Shown: piece by piece, positions 5,411 through 5,661 of the stretch
How positions within the stretch are numbered: position 1 is the first letter of the stretch
Layout of the letters: each line of letters starts with the position of its first letter
From: Microbacteriaceae bacterium
GTDB taxonomy: Bacteria; Actinomycetota; Actinomycetes; Actinomycetales; Microbacteriaceae
Reading direction: 5' to 3'
NCBI GenBank assembly: GCA_026785785.1
Contig: JAJAZI010000177.1
Location: forward strand, 1 to 5,661
Length of the DNA: 5,661 nt
Program-made: the position numbers and the translations under genes
Notes under the pieces: model-generated
Databases searched by the model: none
Told to the model about the DNA's origin: nothing
The model's input: only the letters and a program-made list of their open reading frames with translations

Positions 5411-5447
5411 TCCCTTGGCGTTCGGCCGAAAGCCGCGGGAAGGGAAA
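5409..5447 (+). promoter_or_regulatory. nested inverted repeat in front of the oxidoreductase gene
   Basis: The outer arms TTTCCCTT (5409-5416) and AAGGGAAA (5440-5447) are perfectly complementary over 8 bp. Inside them GGC (5417-5419) pairs with GCC (5432-5434) and flanks the palindrome TTCGGCCGAA (5421-5430), leaving a 5-nt bulge GCGGG on the 3' side. The 3' outer arm contains much of the Shine-Dalgarno. It could be an RNA hairpin hiding the ribosome site, if transcription starts upstream of 5409, or a DNA operator at the start site. If transcription begins near 5417, only the inner hairpin is in the RNA. Confidence 0.4.
5437..5444 (+). promoter_or_regulatory. ribosome binding site of the oxidoreductase gene
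   Basis: The purine run GGGAAGGG ends 6 nt before the GTG at 5451. It fixes the GTG start and sets this gene apart from the leaderless genes around it. Confidence 0.6.
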
Positions 5448-5450
5448 CCA

Positions 5451-5661
5451 GTGCCAGGCACACTTCGATGGGGGATTCTCGGCCCCGGCTTCATCTCGAC
5501 TAAGCAGACCGAGGACCTCCTCGGCAATGGCTTCGCCGTGACGGCGGTCGGGTCGCGCTCCGACGCATCCGCCCGCGCCTTCGCCGGCCGCTTCGGCATC
5601 ACGACCGCGCACGGCAGCTATCGCGAGCTCGTCGAGGACCCGGATGTCGACATCGTCTACA
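5451..5661 (+). CDS. Gfo/Idh/MocA-family oxidoreductase, N-terminal part (3' truncated)
   Basis: The frame starts at GTG 5451 and is open to the window end, giving 70 residues of a protein normally about 320-390 long. It shows the N-terminal Rossmann fold of NAD(P)-dependent sugar or dihydrodiol-type dehydrogenases. RWGILGPGFIS (6-16) has the GxG dinucleotide loop, and AVTAVGSRSDASARAFAGRFG (29-49) covers strand 2 and the following helix. Then GSYRELVEDPDVDIVY (55-70) is the family's conserved stretch before the nucleotide-contacting strand. Strand 2 ends in GSRS rather than an acidic residue, which tends to favour NADP(H), but this is weak evidence. The downstream EKP motif and the substrate domain are outside the window, so the substrate is unknown. 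The GTG is supported by a purine-rich ribosome site 6 nt upstream. Confidence 0.9.
   Translation, partial: MPGTLRWGILGPGFISTKQTEDLLGNGFAVTAVGSRSDASARAFAGRFGITTAHGSYRELVEDPDVDIVY

Overview
The window is GC-rich DNA with strong third-position G/C bias from a high-GC Gram-positive bacterium. It is most likely an actinobacterium of the Micrococcales, with Microbacteriaceae my best guess. This rests on the gene order topA-tmk-holB, the lysine/alanine/proline tail of topoisomerase I, the zinc-less delta-prime subunit, the Tap-type lipoprotein hydrolase and several apparently leaderless TAnnnT-N6-ATG promoters. The assignment is inference; no 16S or other marker lies in the window.

Bases 1-2834 are a DNA-metabolism block on the + strand. 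They hold the 3' end of topA (topoisomerase I), then tmk (thymidylate kinase) only 2 nt after the topA stop, then holB (clamp-loader delta-prime) after a 47-bp gap that seems to carry its own leaderless promoter. A lipoprotein alpha/beta hydrolase of the tripeptidyl-aminopeptidase type (2831-4360) overlaps the end of holB by an ATGA junction, so a cell-surface enzyme is translationally tied to a replication gene.

Bases 4361-5178 hold a TetR-family regulator with a well-formed promoter and a TGTGCA-N4-TGCACA inverted repeat over its -35/spacer (probable autoregulation). A tRNA-Thr(CGU) gene follows 34 nt downstream.

Bases 5179-5661 hold a 55-codon DUF2256 zinc-finger gene on the minus strand, convergent with the tRNA at a 6-nt gap and easy to miss because of its size. 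Divergent from it is the start of a Gfo/Idh/MocA-family oxidoreductase that runs off the window. The divergent intergenic region (5353-5450) holds a -10 for each side. In front of the oxidoreductase it also holds an unusual nested inverted repeat in which TTTCCCTT is complementary to the Shine-Dalgarno segment AAGGGAAA.

Most of the window is ordinary housekeeping DNA. The non-routine signals are the set of identically spaced leaderless starts, the TetR operator, the DUF2256/tRNA convergence and the oxidoreductase leader structure. I see no mobile element, CRISPR array or phage gene.
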